A stretch of DNA of 64,000 bases from Gyrodactylus bullatarudis. Lineage: Eukaryota > Platyhelminthes > Monogenea > Gyrodactylidea > Gyrodactylidae. The notes under the pieces are model-generated. The model made no database searches. It saw nothing but the letters and a program-made list of their open reading frames with translations, and was not told the DNA's origin. The DNA lies in the NCBI GenBank assembly GCA_012064415.1, contig SSNU01000037.1, forward strand, positions 1-64,000, read 5' to 3'. Both the position numbers and the translations under genes were made by a program. Below are positions 42,122 to 53,880 of the stretch, piece by piece (within the stretch, counting starts at the first letter, position 1; each line of letters opens with the position of its first letter).

Positions 42122-42494
42122 TAGTTGATATGAAGTTGGGAATATATGATTTTTACAATAAACTCTATTTTTTCATCAAAAATTGGCGCAAAAATCCCAT
42201 TTTTTCGAACTTTGATATGAAAGTGGGAGTGTGGTCAAAAGATGTGTTTTAAGATCAGAATTAGACAAGAAATCCGAATATTGCTTATAAATTATCGAAA
42301 AATCCACCATTTTCGAGGGATTTCGGTTTTTGCGCATAACATAAAATTAATTTTTTTCAGAATTTTTTCCTTCAAATCTTAAAAGTGGACAACATGAGTA
42401 GGATTCCAAAAAATCTTTATCATATTCGAATTCTTAATGAAAAATCGAGGTTTTCGTAAAAATCATAGATTTTCAACTTCATATCAACCAACTT
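42122..42494. mobile_element. Family A MITE, 373 bp, with about 57-bp inverted ends
   Basis: The left end AGTTGATATGAAGTTGGG plus ATATATGATTTTTAC matches the reverse complement of the right end (GTAAAAATCATAGATTTT, CAACTTCATATCAACC). The interior contains the ATTGGCGCAAAAATCCC variant of the family A core. It is the most complete compact member in the window. Non-coding. Confidence 0.65.
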
Positions 42495-42646
42495 TACATT
42501 CCCCTTAGTTAAATTGAATTCAATGATCCTAATTTCCTAGTTGTATTATAAGAAAATTATAATTAGGTAGGATTAATATTGTTACTTTATTTTGTTAAAT
42601 TTAAAATTTATTTTGAGTATATAAAAATATTTATTTTTACAACCAT

Positions 42647-45600
42647 TTATTTTTTTAAAGAATACAAAATTCCCGAAAAATTATGTCCATCCGATTGTAT
42701 AGATTTTTTAATTTCCTCAACTCTTGTGTCGTTCAGGCAAAACCATATACCATTTCGTTGACATTTTGCATAATCTGTTTGGAATTAAAATTAAATAGAA
42801 ATATATACAAACTTACAGTGACCTGCATTCTCACCTCCAGTATGAACCTGTATAGCAAATAGTGTATTAATTCGGTTGCAAAAACACCAAAATCATGATT
42901 ACAAACTTTATTTGAAAAATATTTCATCACAAATTCGGATTTTCACAAATATGGGAAGAAAAAGTTTTGGTAATACATAATAACCATGGATTTGAAAGGA
43001 CTAATTAATAGAGTAACAAATGAACTTCACAATCCTATATAAAAAATCAGACAAACATGGTCATAAATATAGGCATCCCTTAACCCTTTCGAACCGATAC
43101 GACTCGTATCATACGAGAACAAAAACACATGAATCGAAAATATTTTTGGCATTTGATTTCTGAAAGTTATCTCAATAACTTTTACTTCGATAATTTTTCT
43201 ATACCACATCTCCTTTTAATTGATCTGGATCAGGTCGTATACGATTTTATGGGTTTCAAAATTATACAGTCTACACCTATACAAAATCTGTACCTATAAG
43301 CGACACACTAATATAGTAAGCAAAGTTTATTTAGAATGAAAATCTCTGAAAAAATTTCTAGAAAATTATAATTACTGTATTTCAATTTTAACTGAAATTG
43401 AAAGGTATCAAGAAATTCTATAAGAAAATGGGTCGGATATTTCAGATGAATTGAATGAATTGGATCTTCCATTAAGATAATGATGATCCAAAACCTCCGT
43501 CTAAAAGTACAAAGGCTTGTCTTAAAAACAAAAATTGGAACATTCTTGATTGGCCTTTGATGAGCCCTGACCTTAATCCTATTGAAAACCTCCGAAGAGA
43601 TCTTAAAAAGGCAGAACACTTTCCAAGAGAGCTCGAAAATATAGCTACCAAGGAATGGTCAAAAATTTCTATAGAGAGATGCGAAAGATTGATTAATGGA
43701 TAGAAAAGGGCCGTCATTGATTCTAAAGGCTGTACAACAAAGTATGAATGCATACTTTTCAAAGTTTTGGCCATTAAAAAGAATGATTAAATTTGTTTAA
43801 AATTTGATTAAATCTTTTTTTATATCATTAGAACATTAGTATAAGGTGTTAACTATACTCTGGAATATTTCGAATTAAATAACTAAAAAATAACTGTGTC
43901 TATATTTATGATCATTAGGAGTAGATTTGTGAAATTCAATTTTAATAGTTACAAAATGCGTAGTCTTACAAGTTATTCAATATTGTGAGATATTTCGAGT
44001 TCAAATTTTTGAAAAAGATTATTTCTTGGATTTTGTGATAATAAGCCGAAATTTCCTTTTTAGGCATTCAACACCATAAAACGATCTGAGTACTTACAAG
44101 TGTTTAGAAAAAAATATTATAATTTATTGGTTTAGGATTGTTCAATCGTACTTTTATTTCATTACGATTGAATAATTTATAAAGAACCTTTGGTGAAAAT
44201 TAAGTAATTTTTACTCTATTAGAAAAATTTTCCCATCAATCATGTCTCAATCAAACATTGCTAATCCTCTTTCAAGGAACTGGGCTAGACACTGACATTG
44301 AGTTAAAAATCTGAGATTCAATTTTTATTTTATATGCGTAATAAATGAGCCTATTACGAATCTAAAATTATAATTATTTTTAGTTCAGTATAGCACGTGT
44401 CTTATGAATGATAGTCCATCATTAACGGAGCCGTAATAAATTTCCTATCGAATTAGTGATAAACAGAGTATTTTTGGAGGTTCAAATTATTCAGTGAGAC
44501 TTTAAGGAATAAATAAAAAAAGCATAAAACTCGGTGGTATTCAGACCATGGCTCTCTTTCGTTTTAAACTTACGACATAAGCGACGGCTGCATATATCCT
44601 TCTCTCTCCTTTATAGCAATGCCCAATATTATCCGTGTCGAATTCACTAAAATTCAAAACTTTGTGGGATTTCTTTTTACCAGCTTGATTCCTTTCAACG
44701 GCAACAATTAAATAATCGGAAAAACTCAAGATTTCACCATTATCTTTTTGGTACAGCTCTGCAATCATATGTTCCTTTTCAATAAAATATAAGGGTGACT
44801 TACAATGGTCCTTTCTTTATCGCTCATGAAGCCAACAGAAATATAATATTTGATATAACGCATACCGAACAATTTTTCTGTGATCTAAAAAATATTTGGT
44901 AGATGAGATCAAAATATGAAAGCGGATGGGGGTTTATAAATGAATCATACATCAAAATAATGATAAATATAGGTTACGAATCAAAAACTGGTTGATTAAA
45001 TCTTTATTGATTAGAATTTGAATGAAGTTTTTAAATTTTTTTTTGAAATAGAGTGTATTGAATTTTGGCATCGTCGTCATGAATCTATGCCTGACATTTG
45101 AAAAATCGATGGACAGATGTAATGTGCTTCTTAAAAAATGTCAGTTATTTTTTTATTTAAAATAAGTTGTTAATTTTCTGAAATTTTAAAGCATTTTCAC
45201 TCCACATTGTCTAATGACACTGCGCTATCGGTAAAGGCCTGAAAAATTCGACCAAAGTTTTTAAATTTTTTAAACTTTTCTACCGTTTTAGTGTATCAAG
45301 TTTAGAGTATTTTGAAAACTGCCAGTTATAGCTTAGAGTGGTTTGGCTAGAAAAGAATGTGCAAACTGTCGGAAAAAAAGATGTCAAACTTTTAGAACTT
45401 AGAAAAGTTTATTACATTATTATTCTACATGACCTTGTTGTAAATTTTACTGGAATATTTGATTTTATTTTGTTTAAATTTTTTAAATGAAATTCGCGCA
45501 AAATTCATACTCGCTCCAAATTATGAAGGATTCTAGGATGAAAGCTCACTCCGAAAATAGCTTCTAAATCTGATATCATACCGTTCTATAAAATAATAAT

Positions 45601-45815
45601 AATATTCAAATTACTCGACTCATATTTTCGATAAGATATTGAACTGTTTCCAGGGAATCATTCTGTTCTCCGATTCTGAACAACTGTGGCGCAATTCTGG
45701 TTAGATATTCTGCCAAAGGGGTTGCATCAGCCCATCCTTTTTCAATTCCTGATTCATGAACATTGTAAATGTCTATTACAGATTCTTGGTCCTTGTAAGT
45801 TATTATCATTGCTCT
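42647..45815 (-). CDS. Ubiquitin-specific protease-like, divergent, 5' end not found
   Basis: Six consecutive exons with matching phases: 45615-45815, 45511-45585, 44804-44884, 44574-44756, 42817-42847, 42647-42774 (stop at 42647). The ending is clearly a C19 deubiquitinase His box: VVHTGGENAGHYYAKC (catalytic H in GHY), then GIWFCLNDTRVEEI supplying the D/N residue region. LIVAVERNQ ... KVLNF fits the strand preceding it, and FRIGEQNDSLETVQYLIENM the QQDA-like box. The catalytic Cys box should lie upstream of 45815, but I could not identify it. The protein is diverged, so it may be a fast-evolving or decaying gene, although the frame is clean. A Tc1 relic lies in the 1.7-kb intron before the His-box exon. 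The acceptor at 44756 (cagag|C) is chosen by phase. Confidence 0.7.
43476..43752 (+). pseudogene. Tc1-type transposase C-terminal relic
   Basis: The plus strand reads DNDDPKPPSKSTKACLKNKN (second catalytic D) then DWPLMSPDLNPIENL (third catalytic residue E, DD34E spacing), LKKAEHF, EWSKISIERCERLING, an in-frame stop, and the terminal SKGCTTKYEC. Only the last third of a Tc1 transposase remains, with no terminal repeats seen. It lies antisense in an intron of the USP gene. The antisense frame at 43472-43774 is its shadow. Confidence 0.85.
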
Positions 45816-45889
45816 CTGAAATTATTTCATTTCATAAAATATTATTAAATTAGAATTCCTTTTAGAAATGTTACAGTGAATCCGTGTCC

Positions 45890-46044
45890 TCCAGTGATTC
45901 CACGGATTAACCTTTATTCCACGGAATCACTAAAAGGCTAGTTATTCCGTAAACTTGGTTTTCAAATTCACTATTTATTCCGAGGAATCCCTGATAAGCA
46001 CTAGTAATTCTGAGGAATTCCTAATAAGCACTGGTAATTCCGCG
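45890..46044. repeat. Degenerate 30-bp tandem repeat with ATTCC/GGAAT dyads
   Basis: Units start about 45914, 45942, 45975, 46005 and 46035 (partial). The best two (45975-46004 and 46005-46034) share TAAGCACT and TTCyGAGGAAT. Each unit contains a short dyad such as ATTCCACGGAAT or ATTCCGAGGAAT. Located just upstream of the first recognised USP exon. Confidence 0.7.
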
Positions 46045-46380
46045 ATTATTTTAAAAACAGATCAAACACTGAAAATTTTTAAATTCATTATTTGAAGAAT
46101 TTAAAAAAACAGGGAAAAGTTTTTCTGATAGAACTTTTATGACAAACTCATTTTAATTAATTTAATGTATCTGCTTTTATTCCTTCAGAAATATGCCTTG
46201 AATTATTTTCAAAAACTTGAAATACTAGAATATATTCTAAGGAATTTAGATAATGTATGCTGGGTCCTATTCCAATCTATGTCAAAAATATAAATAAATA
46301 GTTGGTATCAATTTCATAAACGGATGAAAACACGATTTTTTTGAGCTTATCAATATTGATAACCCTCCTTATTTCTCCAG

Positions 46381-46593
46381 TTATACAGTCAAGAACGGTT
46401 TGATCAGTTACTTAAAGATATAAAGGAGTCCCAAAACAGTAATTTATCTGATAAAAATTACTATCGAATTAGGACCCGGTATGACTACCAGATGATCGAT
46501 GAAGAGGAAAAAAAACTAGATAAGAATACAAATAGACGCGAGAAATTTATTGGAGAGTGTTGGTGTTTTTTCCTTATTTTTACGTTCGAGTGA
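46381..46593 (+). pseudogene. Integrase-linked transposon ORF fragment (KRBA2/Ginger-like)
   Basis: An open stretch reads RFDQLLKDIKESQN, then NYYRIRTRYDYQMIDEEEKK, and stops at 46591. The DYYRIRTRYDV-type wording followed by a short charged linker resembles the segment before the integrase zinc finger in gypsy-derived or Ginger-like transposons (KRBA2 homologues). No integrase core follows. The assignment rests on remembered resemblance. Confidence 0.45.
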
Positions 46594-47560
46594 TTCATGT
46601 TGATGTTCAAAAACGTCCGAAAATCCACTTAAATACATTGACTATTGCTTTCATAATTTGTAAATTATTATCTTGAATGAACTCTCAACTTATTTCATTT
46701 TCTATCAAAGTATTGATGATGTGCTTCAAGAAATGTACATTTGATTTTATAATATATTTTAAATTTCTAAATTATGAATTCAAGTGGATTTTCGGATTGA
46801 AAACTAGATTTCTCTGATTCTGTTTTAAATTCAGATCAAATTGTTATGTTATTATTAACCTGTTGGAACCAATTCAAAAACAGGAAAAGGGTCCCAATGA
46901 AGATCAAATGCAAGGATTGATTTTGTGATACATATTTTAATCTTCAAGAATATCTAGGATCGAAAAAACAGATTTCATGTTTTTTTATTTATTGTTTTGC
47001 AAAAAGCTTATTGGTGTGTCCGACTATTTTGTTAAACAAACCATTCACTTAAATGCCAAAATTTTCCACTTCAAGTCATGTTTTTGACTTATTTGTAATT
47101 ATTATTTTCAATAAATTTGCAGCTTTAAATGTTATTCTATCGACACAAATGATGATCCTTTTGTTTGAATAGAATTTTTAGTTTTCTCAGACATAAATAC
47201 GATTTATCAAATAATTTATTTGCTCAGAGTTAAATCATCCAACTGGTCAAGTTTTGAATTGTAAAAAAATTAAAACTAGCTAAATTCAATCTTTTTTCCA
47301 AAAAATTAACTTTTTTCTCTTGTCAAAATTTTTTATGAGGTCACATTTTCTTATTCATCAATACCATATTTTTGCAGTACTGTAGTAACTATTGATTTTT
47401 AAATTTTGAATGAATTTTCAATTGCGAATTGTATTATGACTATAAAATTTTTCCGATAATAAAGAAGTCGTGTACCGTTATTAGTTCTCAAGAATCATCT
47501 GTATTACCAAAAGATTTTTGATCTTCTCTAGTATAAATTCATTTACTAACCTCAATTTGA
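46594..47560. other. Intergenic
   Basis: No gene or clear repeat recognised. Confidence 0.4.
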
Positions 47561-47564
47561 AGAA

Positions 47565-47710
47565 TTGGCTGTATTCACTATTTCATAAATAATGTGGATT
47601 GACCATTGTAGATCCTAGGTTCAAATTCCAGGTTATGGCATAATGACGAATCTACTAATAAGTAGATGAAAACCAAATTTTACTAATCTTGGTTATTTTA
47701 TCAAAATTTA
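47565..47710 (+). mobile_element. Hammerhead SINE, diverged copy 3
   Basis: An A-box-like TTGGCTGTATTCACT at 47566, B-box-like AGGTTCAAATTCC at 47618-47630, then ATGACGA (47643-47649), stem II ATCTAC/GTAGAT (47650-47655 with 47662-47667, perfect six pairs, loop TAATAA) and GAAAAC. The order and spacing match copy 1, but stem II has a different sequence that still pairs. Core C3 is A and stem III is lost, so cleavage is unlikely. Confidence 0.65.
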
Positions 47711-47789
47711 GATACCTCTTTGAGACTTTTTGGTATTTTTTCGGATTTGTTTAGCGTGAATTATAGAATAGATTATGTGATATTGTTGA

Positions 47790-47863
47790 GACCTGCGTAA
47801 TAACTGAGAATTTCCTACTTTAAATGATCGCCCTATATAGGGCGAACCTCACGAAAGGGTTAA
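47790..47863 (+). repeat. Dispersed repeat end, partner of 20484-20540
   Basis: GACCTGCGTAATAACT, then the perfect hairpin GCCCTATATAGGGC, then CGAACCTCACGAAAGGGTT. Element type unknown. Confidence 0.5.
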
Positions 47864-50199
47864 TTAAATATTTAGATAGCTCAGAAATATGTAAAAATAT
47901 GTGCTAAAAACTTTTTTATCCTTCCTACTTTTTAGAAATAATTGAGCTGAAATTCGGAATATGTAAATATATAAATATGTGGCGCTAATTATAATTTATA
48001 ATAAATCAGAAGGAACACTTGGTCAGACAAAGTTGGTCTTCACGGTAAGTAATACAATAATTTTTAAAGTTTTTATAAATGGCGATTTTCCATAATTCAT
48101 CTTGTCTTAAGGACACTACGCTAGAAGACTTCAGCCAAGTAGAAAATAAAAAAAGAAGTTAAGAAATGCTTTAATAATTTAAATTTGAGTTCATAAAACA
48201 GTTCATTATATCACCTATACTCAGTTATAAATCATGACCGGTGATTTAAATTCAAAAATTACTTTTATACAAAATGGATAACTTACAAACGAGGTACATG
48301 TGTATAAAAGTTGCAATGCCGAATTAAGATAGCAAATATTGTTATTGTTATACAATCCAAAAGCCTTATCATCTGGAAAAGAGAATTCTTATCAAAGATC
48401 TCATTATTTTCAACGAGGATTTTCTAAAATCCGAATCGAAAAGCACACTTTACCATTCGGACAAATAAAATTCTTAGGAAAAATCATTGTTGCAAATCAT
48501 TATTTAAAAGTGTAAACTACCTTAGCCACGAAAAAAATTTCTTAGTCTTGACAAAACTACACGTCAAATAATACTGACCGAACTTCTTGTTGCTGCAACA
48601 TGATATCAACTTTGGCACAGAGATTCAAATATCTTTCTAGGCTAAATTGAAGCTTATCTATTGAACTAAGTAAAATCGAATTAACTAGTTAATACATGTA
48701 ACTTCAAGTTACTAACTTGATAATTCTCACATCCTCAAGTGGAAAACGAAGAAGAAGAATAGCTTACAAAAGAAGACGAACCTGTGGAATATATCACCTA
48801 AGCACTGCTTACTAAGCCCCTAGAACGAAATAATTGACAATTATTAATTGTAGATCATATACCAATGAATTCCTTGTAAAAATTTAGCATTTGAAGTAGC
48901 GTTATCATGATCTGTGCCGCAACTTTTACACCTACATCTTTCTGTGTAAGACCTCAACGATGTCACCATAGCATGTTCTTGGCGACCAAGTTTTCGGCCA
49001 TGACTTCATCTTGGATTGTTCTTACAAAAAAGTACAGCTCGTTAAATCTTTCAATTTTTGGTTGACCCATCTGCATACCCCAGAATGCGAAATTTTGCCG
49101 AAATTTTCAAATACACAGTATCTAAATCATTTATTTTGATTTCTTCCGAATTAAAAATATATCACTCAATATTAGAGAGGCTAACTTTTAAACATCTGGA
49201 TCTGCAAAGCTTATTTTAGAGAGAATTTTCTAACATAAAAAAGTTCCTATTAAACAATGTTTTTGAATTAGCGCCAATGAAGTTTTCTACTATAATCGAT
49301 TAAAATCTAAATTTTGAGCCGTTTGAATGCAATTTTAAATAGAAATAGGTTCTCAAGGTATTTTTAATCAGCACTGCATATTCTAATAAAAAATTCCGAT
49401 CAATTTGGGATATGTTGAAGATGTTTGGGAAAATGGGATTTTGGAGTATCGTAAGATTAAAAATTTCGAATTTAAATTTCTTAAGAATTCCTCGTAACAT
49501 TTTCTTCTAAACCTGTTGAATTTGCTTACATCTGATATCCTAAATCAGTCTTGGCGGAAGTTGACAACATTTATATCATTTTTGAAAAGTCTTTGATCAT
49601 TGGGCTTTGAAAAATCTTATATTAAACCATATTTGGCTTTAATTAAGATTTTTACCATGTTTTCGATAAACTTGAACTTAAATTAACATCCAAATTTCAT
49701 TACAATTGTGATTTTCATTAGATTATACAATCAGTCATCAATCATTTAAGAACATATCAGAACTTTTTTTGATTGGTTGATCAAAAGCTGAATTTAGTTT
49801 TTATGGTCTTTCCAGACAAAAATATTGCAGAAAATCAGATAACACACTTTTTATGCTAGCAGCTAAACTTTTTCTCTATCCGAAATTATGAAAATATTTG
49901 GATTGACATGGAGACTATCATTCAGGCATTGAAGAAAAATGTCTGTGTCATGAAATTCTGAGTAACCTATTTTTATCGCTATCGGAAATATCCCGTTTTA
50001 GCATAAATTTCTGTTGCAGTCAGTAAAACATAAGGAGTGGTGGTAGTGCAATTAAAATAAAATTTATACATTTTCCCGTGCCTAAATAGTACATTTTTTA
50101 AATATATTTTTTTACATATTTTCTTCCTATTCTAGAATTTAGTATCTAAATTATTAACAAAGAAAAATGTATTCTTTTTAAATCACCTGGATCATTTAC
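47864..50199. other. Gene-poor stretch with one weak exon candidate
   Basis: No confident gene. A minus-strand stretch at about 48590-48641 (LERYLNLCAKVDIMLQQQEV between AG and a GTCAGT donor) could be an exon but cannot be phased to neighbours. About 48970-49075 (minus) encodes MGQPKIERFNELYFFVRTIQ before a stop and is unrecognised, perhaps a transposon relic. Confidence 0.3.
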
Positions 50200-50286
50200 A
50201 GTGGTCGCCTTCATCCGTTTTCTTTCGTTTTGTACAAATCCAAGGTCTACAGTCAGAAAATTCCTCGTAACATTTTCAAATATCGG
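50200..50286 (-). CDS. Candidate exon, 29 codons, unknown gene
   Basis: Bounded by TTTCAG at the 5' side and GTAAATG at the 3' side, phase 0 on both, reading PIFENVTRNFLTVDLGFVQN then ERKRMKATT. The composition is protein-like. It may be a 5' exon of the USP-like gene 4.4 kb downstream, but no joining exon was found. Confidence 0.3.
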
Positions 50287-50343
50287 CTGAAATCTATAAA
50301 AAAAATTAGAGATTGAATTTCTCTTTATTCATCAAGCATTATC

Positions 50344-50938
50344 ACTTTTGGTTATGTGAATGATTCGTACCATATGAGCATGAATTTTGAAGAATAAGTT
50401 TGTCAATGACAAGTTGTCATACGACTGAGGAAGACGCTAAACGTTTTGATTACCAATGGCTTAGAACTCTAATGTCGAGTTTTAATCAATTCTGTCATAA
50501 AACATTTTTATCATTGAAAGATGAATGGCGATCTCATTTTTTATCTAGATAGACACATAATCATCAGTTTTTACATGCCAATAAAAGTAGAATAACGTTA
50601 GTTCAAAGACAGTTGTTCTCTCATATCTAGGCAGCATACAATTTAGTGTAAGTTAAAATATTCATAATTAATAATTATTAAAATTTTTCAAAATTAGAGA
50701 TTCATCAATGAAATGGGCGTAGATTATTTTCCTACAACATCCTGAAATTTTCACAAAATTGAGTTGAAGTTGTGATGTTTCCAAAAAATACGTAAATTTT
50801 CAAATTTTACTTCAAATAGCTCGAAAAGTAAAAGATCTAAGGAAAACTTTTGTTCCACTCTATTTTTGTATGTTCTTCTATATAGAAAGACTAAGCGTTG
50901 CAAGTCGGTGCTTGAGATTCAACCGAATAACACAAAAG
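50344..50938 (+). repeat. Left arm of 595-bp palindrome flanking the gap
   Basis: Reverse complement of 51304-51898 with no visible mismatch where checked (paired positions sum to 102242). Pairing ends sharply at 50343/51899 and at the gap edges. Confidence 0.92.
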
Positions 50939-51303
50939 NNNNNNNNNNNNNNNNNNNNNNNNNNNNNNNNNNNNNNNNNNNNNNNNNNNNNNNNNNNNNN
51001 NNNNNNNNNNNNNNNNNNNNNNNNNNNNNNNNNNNNNNNNNNNNNNNNNNNNNNNNNNNNNNNNNNNNNNNNNNNNNNNNNNNNNNNNNNNNNNNNNNNN
51101 NNNNNNNNNNNNNNNNNNNNNNNNNNNNNNNNNNNNNNNNNNNNNNNNNNNNNNNNNNNNNNNNNNNNNNNNNNNNNNNNNNNNNNNNNNNNNNNNNNNN
51201 NNNNNNNNNNNNNNNNNNNNNNNNNNNNNNNNNNNNNNNNNNNNNNNNNNNNNNNNNNNNNNNNNNNNNNNNNNNNNNNNNNNNNNNNNNNNNNNNNNNN
51301 NNN
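50939..51303. other. Assembly gap, 365 N
   Basis: Run of unknown bases. Open frames reported across it on both strands are artefacts of N translation. The gap sits exactly at the centre of the palindrome. Confidence 0.99.
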
Positions 51304-51898
51304 CTTTTGTGTTATTCGGTTGAATCTCAAGCACCGACTTGCAACGCTTAGTCTTTCTATATAGAAGAACATACAAAAATAGAGTGGAACAAAAGTTTTC
51401 CTTAGATCTTTTACTTTTCGAGCTATTTGAAGTAAAATTTGAAAATTTACGTATTTTTTGGAAACATCACAACTTCAACTCAATTTTGTGAAAATTTCAG
51501 GATGTTGTAGGAAAATAATCTACGCCCATTTCATTGATGAATCTCTAATTTTGAAAAATTTTAATAATTATTAATTATGAATATTTTAACTTACACTAAA
51601 TTGTATGCTGCCTAGATATGAGAGAACAACTGTCTTTGAACTAACGTTATTCTACTTTTATTGGCATGTAAAAACTGATGATTATGTGTCTATCTAGATA
51701 AAAAATGAGATCGCCATTCATCTTTCAATGATAAAAATGTTTTATGACAGAATTGATTAAAACTCGACATTAGAGTTCTAAGCCATTGGTAATCAAAACG
51801 TTTAGCGTCTTCCTCAGTCGTATGACAACTTGTCATTGACAAACTTATTCTTCAAAATTCATGCTCATATGGTACGAATCATTCACATAACCAAAAGT
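51304..51898 (-). repeat. Right arm of 595-bp palindrome flanking the gap
   Basis: Mirror of 50344-50938. It includes the dispersed block TTTTCCTTAGATCTTTTAC ... GAAAATAATCTACGCC, also found at 22103-22234. Confidence 0.92.
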
Positions 51899-53603
51899 TC
51901 TACTAATTCAGATAAAATTTTCGAAGATGCTCGGCACTATTTCCCTCCAAATTTCTATCGTAAAACAATAGCCGTAGATTTCAAATATATATATATATTG
52001 CCTGCTCGATATCTCACATAGGTTAGAAGATAAATGGTTTCGGATGCAAAAAATGCCTATTTTAACCTCTATTATCTTTGAAATGATAAGTCGGCTTACA
52101 AAAAGGAATTCAGATTTAGAATCAGAGTAATTATTTTGGTTAGGCTGCAAATTTTCTCATTTGTATGATGAAAAATAATAATTTGGGACATGAAGGGTTA
52201 AATTTAGCAGATTTTGAGAATTTTTGTATAATCTTTAAAAAGTGAAAAATTTTTAGGAATTTTGAGAAAGGGTTCAACAATCAACCATGGACTACCAGCT
52301 ATTGCTGTAGATATTATAGGCTACTAATGGCGTCTGGAATTGATGGAAATAGTCAAATATACCCTTTTAACCTTCTACCAACTGAGTATGAAAAGTATTG
52401 GAAATATTTTTCTTATCATCTCCACTTATGTGTTGAAATCATTGGACGACCTGATGTTATTTTTTTCAGACAGCGAAAAAGGTGTTATCATTAGAACTTC
52501 CAAAATGACATAATAAATTTAGTTCATTTCATATTGGAAAAAAAAGCGAAGATCCAAAATCTATTTGAATATAATTTATGGATTATCGCTGAAGGGAAAA
52601 TTATATACTTCACCAATTTGCAAATGAACCTAATCAAAGAAATTAATGTAGAGGCTCATGATTATGTAGCAAAAATACCTATGATTTGGATTAGTTTATA
52701 TTTCCTAACTCTTCGTTATAGAAACCTTAATTCCAACTACTGAATTCATTCCATATCATCGTGCAGAACCTTTGTATTTTTATTTATATATAACTTTTTT
52801 TTAAATATTTTATAACAAAAAAAATTCCACGCAAAAAAAGGAAAAAATGCTGTTGAAGTAAGATCATCACAGTAGAAAAATGAAACCAAGTTTGAAAACA
52901 AAACAGATTATTTATGAATAAAATCTAGTAATGCATACTAATTTTGAGCAAAAACATACTAAATTTGAAAACAAAACTCAAGGACATACTAAATCTGAAA
53001 TTGCTTTTATATGAACTTAGGTAAAAGCATACTTATTCTGGACATACTAGTTTTGCAAATGCCTCCTTTTTTGAATAGGGCTTATTTCAATTTTTATTAA
53101 CTCACTTATATTCTTCACCATTCAGCTCCGTAATACCTTGACTTATATCAGATTAATTTCATAGTGGATGGATGTGAAAATGTTTATCATTGGGTAGGTT
53201 TGCATGTTAAAATATGAAAAAACCTGCTTAAATCTACACAAACTCACGCCGCATGCCTTAGGGAAGTTTTTTCCCTGCTATTATAGGGTTTTTTCAATTT
53301 TTTACGTTTCTTTTTTACAAGAGATCTTGATATTTTTATTTCTTAAAAACTAAAAATAAATTACCTCTTTCCCTTCTTTCGACGCCTTTGGATATAAACT
53401 AATTTTAGTTGTAAGTATAAATTATACAGTTAAAATTATAAAATAATTGAAAAGATATATCGATATTCGGGAATAATAGCGTTCCACAGGGAGTAACTTC
53501 TAAATATAGCTTTGTTTTTCATCTTAGACACTGTGAACAGTTATAAAAAAGTAATATAACTTCTAAAATCAATTGATTCATAATTGTAATTGGATCTGAA
53601 ATC
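51899..53603. other. Intergenic
   Basis: No supported gene. The open frame at 52534-52743 has no recognisable domain. AT-rich, with ordinary composition. Confidence 0.45.
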
Positions 53604-53880
53604 TTCAGTCAGTGTGAAAAGTCATACATAGGTCGTACAGAAAGATATTTTGAAATAAGGTGTAAAGAACACAAAAAATACAGGTAGACAATTCAGCATT
53701 AGCTAAACACTGGGCTGATAATCCAGATCATATAATAGATTTCAATGACGTAAGAATTCTAGGAAACATAAGTATAAAAATATGATTTTGGCGTCTATAG
53801 AAATTAAACTAAACAAGGTTTTTAATTGTAATAAGACGGATATAAATATTGGAAATCGTTGGTTAGAATTGACTGATTAA
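53604..53880 (+). pseudogene. Penelope-like retroelement, GIY-YIG endonuclease relic
   Basis: The plus strand reads FSQCEKSYIGRTERYFEIRC then KEHKKYR (the YIG motif, catalytic R and EH of GIY-YIG nucleases). After a frameshift come NSALAKHWADNPDHIIDFND and VRILGN, and after another ASIEIKLNK and NIGNRWLEL, ending at TAA 53878-53880. This is the layout of the C-terminal endonuclease of Penelope-like elements. No reverse transcriptase was found upstream. Dead by stops and frameshifts. Confidence 0.75.

Noticed and set aside
43308..43774. Minus-strand frames over the Tc1 region
   Set aside because: Plus strand encodes recognisable Tc1 transposase; the minus frames have no motifs.
50866..51376. 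Four 161-164-codon open frames spanning the gap on both strands
   Set aside because: They consist almost entirely of N translated as X; the symmetric pairs only reflect the palindromic arms.
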